In this document: positions 62,379 to 64,000 of the stretch, in pieces
Position numbering within the stretch: the first letter of the stretch is position 1
Layout: each line of letters starts with the position of its first letter
DNA from: Natronosalvus vescus
Lineage (GTDB): Archaea > Halobacteriota > Halobacteria > Halobacteriales > Natrialbaceae
DNA: 64,000 bases
Assembly (NCBI RefSeq): GCF_023973145.1
Contig: NZ_CP099546.1
Span: 3,162,001-3,226,000, forward strand
Reading direction: 5' to 3'
The notes under the pieces: model-generated
What the model was told of the DNA's origin: nothing
Database searches by the model: none
The model's input: the letters and a program-made list of their open reading frames with translations, nothing else
Program-made: the position numbers and the translations under genes

Positions 62379-64000
62379 ATGCGGCGCAGAGAACTCATGG
62401 AAGTGGGGGCCAGCATGTTGGCTGTGTCCATGACGGCACGACAGCGCCGATCGCCCGCTTCACAGTCCCAGACCGGCACCGCTATCGAACAGCTCGTCTC
62501 TGACACGTACGACCAACTTGGACTCACGACCGGGCTCTCGCCGTCGGGGGACGTCGTGGTGTACGGGTTCGACGACGGAAACGTGATGATCCACGATGAC
62601 GACCACGACGGCGAGGTGATCCCTCTCTCCGTCGATCGATACGTCAGCCACCTCCTCGTGCGTGAACCCCAGACCGCAATCGTCGCCTGGATGGACGCCG
62701 ATCTGTTCGGCCCACTGGATCTCGAGGTCGGTGACGGCCCGCTCGTCGAACACCGAGGGCTGTGGGCTATCGACGCGACGACCGATGGTGAGCGAATCGC
62801 ATCCGTCTCCCATCCCGCCGACACCGTCGGCAGCGTTGGCGTCGCGGACGGCCAGGGGTCAGTGATGTGGTCGTCGCCGCTCGAGGAGGCAACCGGGTAC
62901 GCGGTCGCGATCACCGAAAACGGCGAGTACGTCGCAGTCGGGGCCGCCCACTACTGGGAAGACGGGGTCGACCCTGCCGGTCGTCCGGGGATCCGACTGT
63001 ACGACGACACCGGTACTGAACTGTGGCATCACGACCACGATGAAGACGTCCTCTCGATTGGCATCTCCACCGCACACGAGGTGGTGGCCGCGGGAACGGA
63101 CGACGGCCAAACGATCGTCCTCAACCTCGAAGGAGACCTGCTCTGGGAGAGCGATGAGTATGGTGGGTGGATCGCCCTCTCTGGCAATGGCGAGACGATT
63201 CTTTTGTCGGAAACGGACGGAACGCTCGTTGCACTCGAGTCGACCACCGGAGACGAACGCTGGATCGCCGACGTCGACATGTGGGTCGGGGAGGATCTCA
63301 GCGTCTCCGACGACGGGGCACGATGTTTGCTTGCCGACCGCGGCGAAGGTGAGTTCACTCTCGTCGACGAGGGAGAGACGGTCTGGACGGAATCACACGA
63401 CGTCGGCCCCGGCCGTGGCACACTCGCCGGCGATGGCAGTATGTGGAGTACGATCGTGACCGATCTCGAGGACGAGACGAGTCTGCTGGAAGCCTATCGC
63501 GATCCGGAGGCGGTCTCGGAGTCTGAACCTACGTCTGGGAACGCATCGACCGACGAGGATGACGACGAATCGTCGGGAACTGATGGGCCCGTCTCACTCG
63601 AGCTCGTCGACTACTACATCCTCGGCAACGATCCCGACGAGGAATACATCACGCTACGGAACACCGGTGATGAGACGCTCGAGATGGCGGGATGGATCCT
63701 CCGCGACCGCGAAGACGGTGGTCGTGTTAACGTGAATCTCTCACCGTTCGTGTTTCCGAGTGGGTTCACGCTCGAGCCAGGCGTAGAGGTGACCATTGTG
63801 AGCGGACAGGGGGAACCGACGGGCGACTCGCTCTACTGGGGACAAGACAACCAACACATCTGGAACGAGGATGGTGATGTCGTCATCGTCCAGAAAGCGT
63901 CTGAAGAGGAAGTTTTCAGAGCGGATATCACCGCCAACCCCGAGAATAACGAAAACGGAAATGATTCGCCAGTCTCGCTCGCACTCGTCGATTACTACAT
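62379..64000 (+). CDS. exported propeller and lamin-tail-domain protein, 3-prime end beyond window
   Basis: The open frame runs from ATG 62379 to the window end (540 codons) without a stop. It starts MRRRELMEVGASMLAVSMTA, a probable twin-arginine leader. Propeller-like repeats follow (ISTAHEVVAAGTDDGQTI, EGDLLWESDEYGGWIALS), then an acidic linker. A lamin-tail domain comes next (SLELVDYYILGNDPDEEYI, AGWILRDREDGG, LEPGVEVTIVSG), and a second copy begins at the edge (SLALVDYY). It is secreted and probably surface-bound; function unknown. Confidence 0.75.
   Translation, partial: MRRRELMEVGASMLAVSMTARQRRSPASQSQTGTAIEQLVSDTYDQLGLTTGLSPSGDVVVYGFDDGNVMIHDDDHDGEVIPLSVDRYVSHLLVREPQTAIVAWMDADLFGPLDLEVGDGPLVEHRGLWAIDATTDGERIASVSHPADTVGSVGVADGQGSVMWSSPLEEATGYAVAITENGEYVAVGAAHYWEDGVDPAGRPGIRLYDDTGTELWHHDHDEDVLSIGISTAHEVVAAGTDDGQTIVLNLEGDLLWESDEYGGWIALSGNGETILLSETDGTLVALESTTGDERWIADVDMWVGEDLSVSDDGARCLLADRGEGEFTLVDEGETVWTESHDVGPGRGTLAGDGSMWSTIVTDLEDETSLLEAYRDPEAVSESEPTSGNASTDEDDDESSGTDGPVSLELVDYYILGNDPDEEYITLRNTGDETLEMAGWILRDREDGGRVNVNLSPFVFPSGFTLEPGVEVTIVSGQGEPTGDSLYWGQDNQHIWNEDGDVVIVQKASEEEVFRADITANPENNENGNDSPVSLALVDYY

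Overview
The window is chromosomal DNA of a haloarchaeon, most likely a member of the Natrialbales. This rests on the high-GC coding background rich in CTCGAG, very acidic proteins, twin-arginine lipoproteins with an AGC lipobox, HTH_10 (Bat-type) and HalX regulators, halocyanin, an STT3/AglB-type glycosylation protein, PGF-CTERM surface anchors and IS200/IS605-IS1341 elements. No rRNA, tRNA or CRISPR array was seen. All functional calls are by eye from translated sequence; no search was run.

1-13.7 kb is mostly housekeeping and stress genes: the start of a CBS-domain gene, an IS605-type element (intact tnpB, tnpA broken by a 49-bp double-hairpin insert), a SERCA-type Ca2+ ATPase, a KDG kinase, two UspA proteins, a DUF2238-like membrane protein, a cupin, a Cys-rich HTH_10 regulator, a PNPOx-like flavoprotein, a 47-residue zinc ribbon, and a decayed IS1341 tnpB that cut the gene coupled to acd.

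13.7-22.9 kb is energy metabolism: ADP-forming acyl-CoA synthetase, DUF3054, a CtaA-half/CtaB fusion for heme O/A, an overlapping Sco-TlpA-CcdA operon for copper and thiol delivery, a halocyanin-like protein without the usual axial Met, and copper nitrite reductase NirK. Together they look like a respiratory copper-enzyme assembly and denitrification module.

22.9-27.5 kb is a gene graveyard: a nonsense-truncated MNT nucleotidyltransferase coupled to a decayed HEPN start, two fragments of a PAP2 phosphatase next to the intact PAP2 gene, and between them intact cupin and SnoaL-like genes.

27.5-48.2 kb is a surface-glycan locus: GalE-like epimerase, VanZ, lipid-linked sugar transferase, three glycosyltransferases, methyltransferase, ParB-like protein, O-antigen ligase/polymerase, nitroreductase, pyruvyltransferase, Wzx-type flippase, a divergent STT3 homologue with an N-terminal winged helix, DUF4330, an unknown protein and a sugar-nucleotide pyrophosphorylase, with a UDP-sugar dehydrogenase relic. 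Its core (34.4-42.3 kb) is AT-rich and looks acquired. Four of its proteins with unrelated folds share a short N-terminal helix; I regard this as the best candidate for something undescribed.

48.2-64 kb holds giant exported proteins (hydrolase-GLUG-CARDB; duplicated PQQ-propeller-CARDB-PKD with an Asp/Glu tail; a propeller-lamin-tail protein running off the end) around a signalling block: receiver-ATPase pseudokinase, HxlR-receiver-HalX fusion and a 7TM histidine kinase. A 112-bp structured repeat flanks this block.
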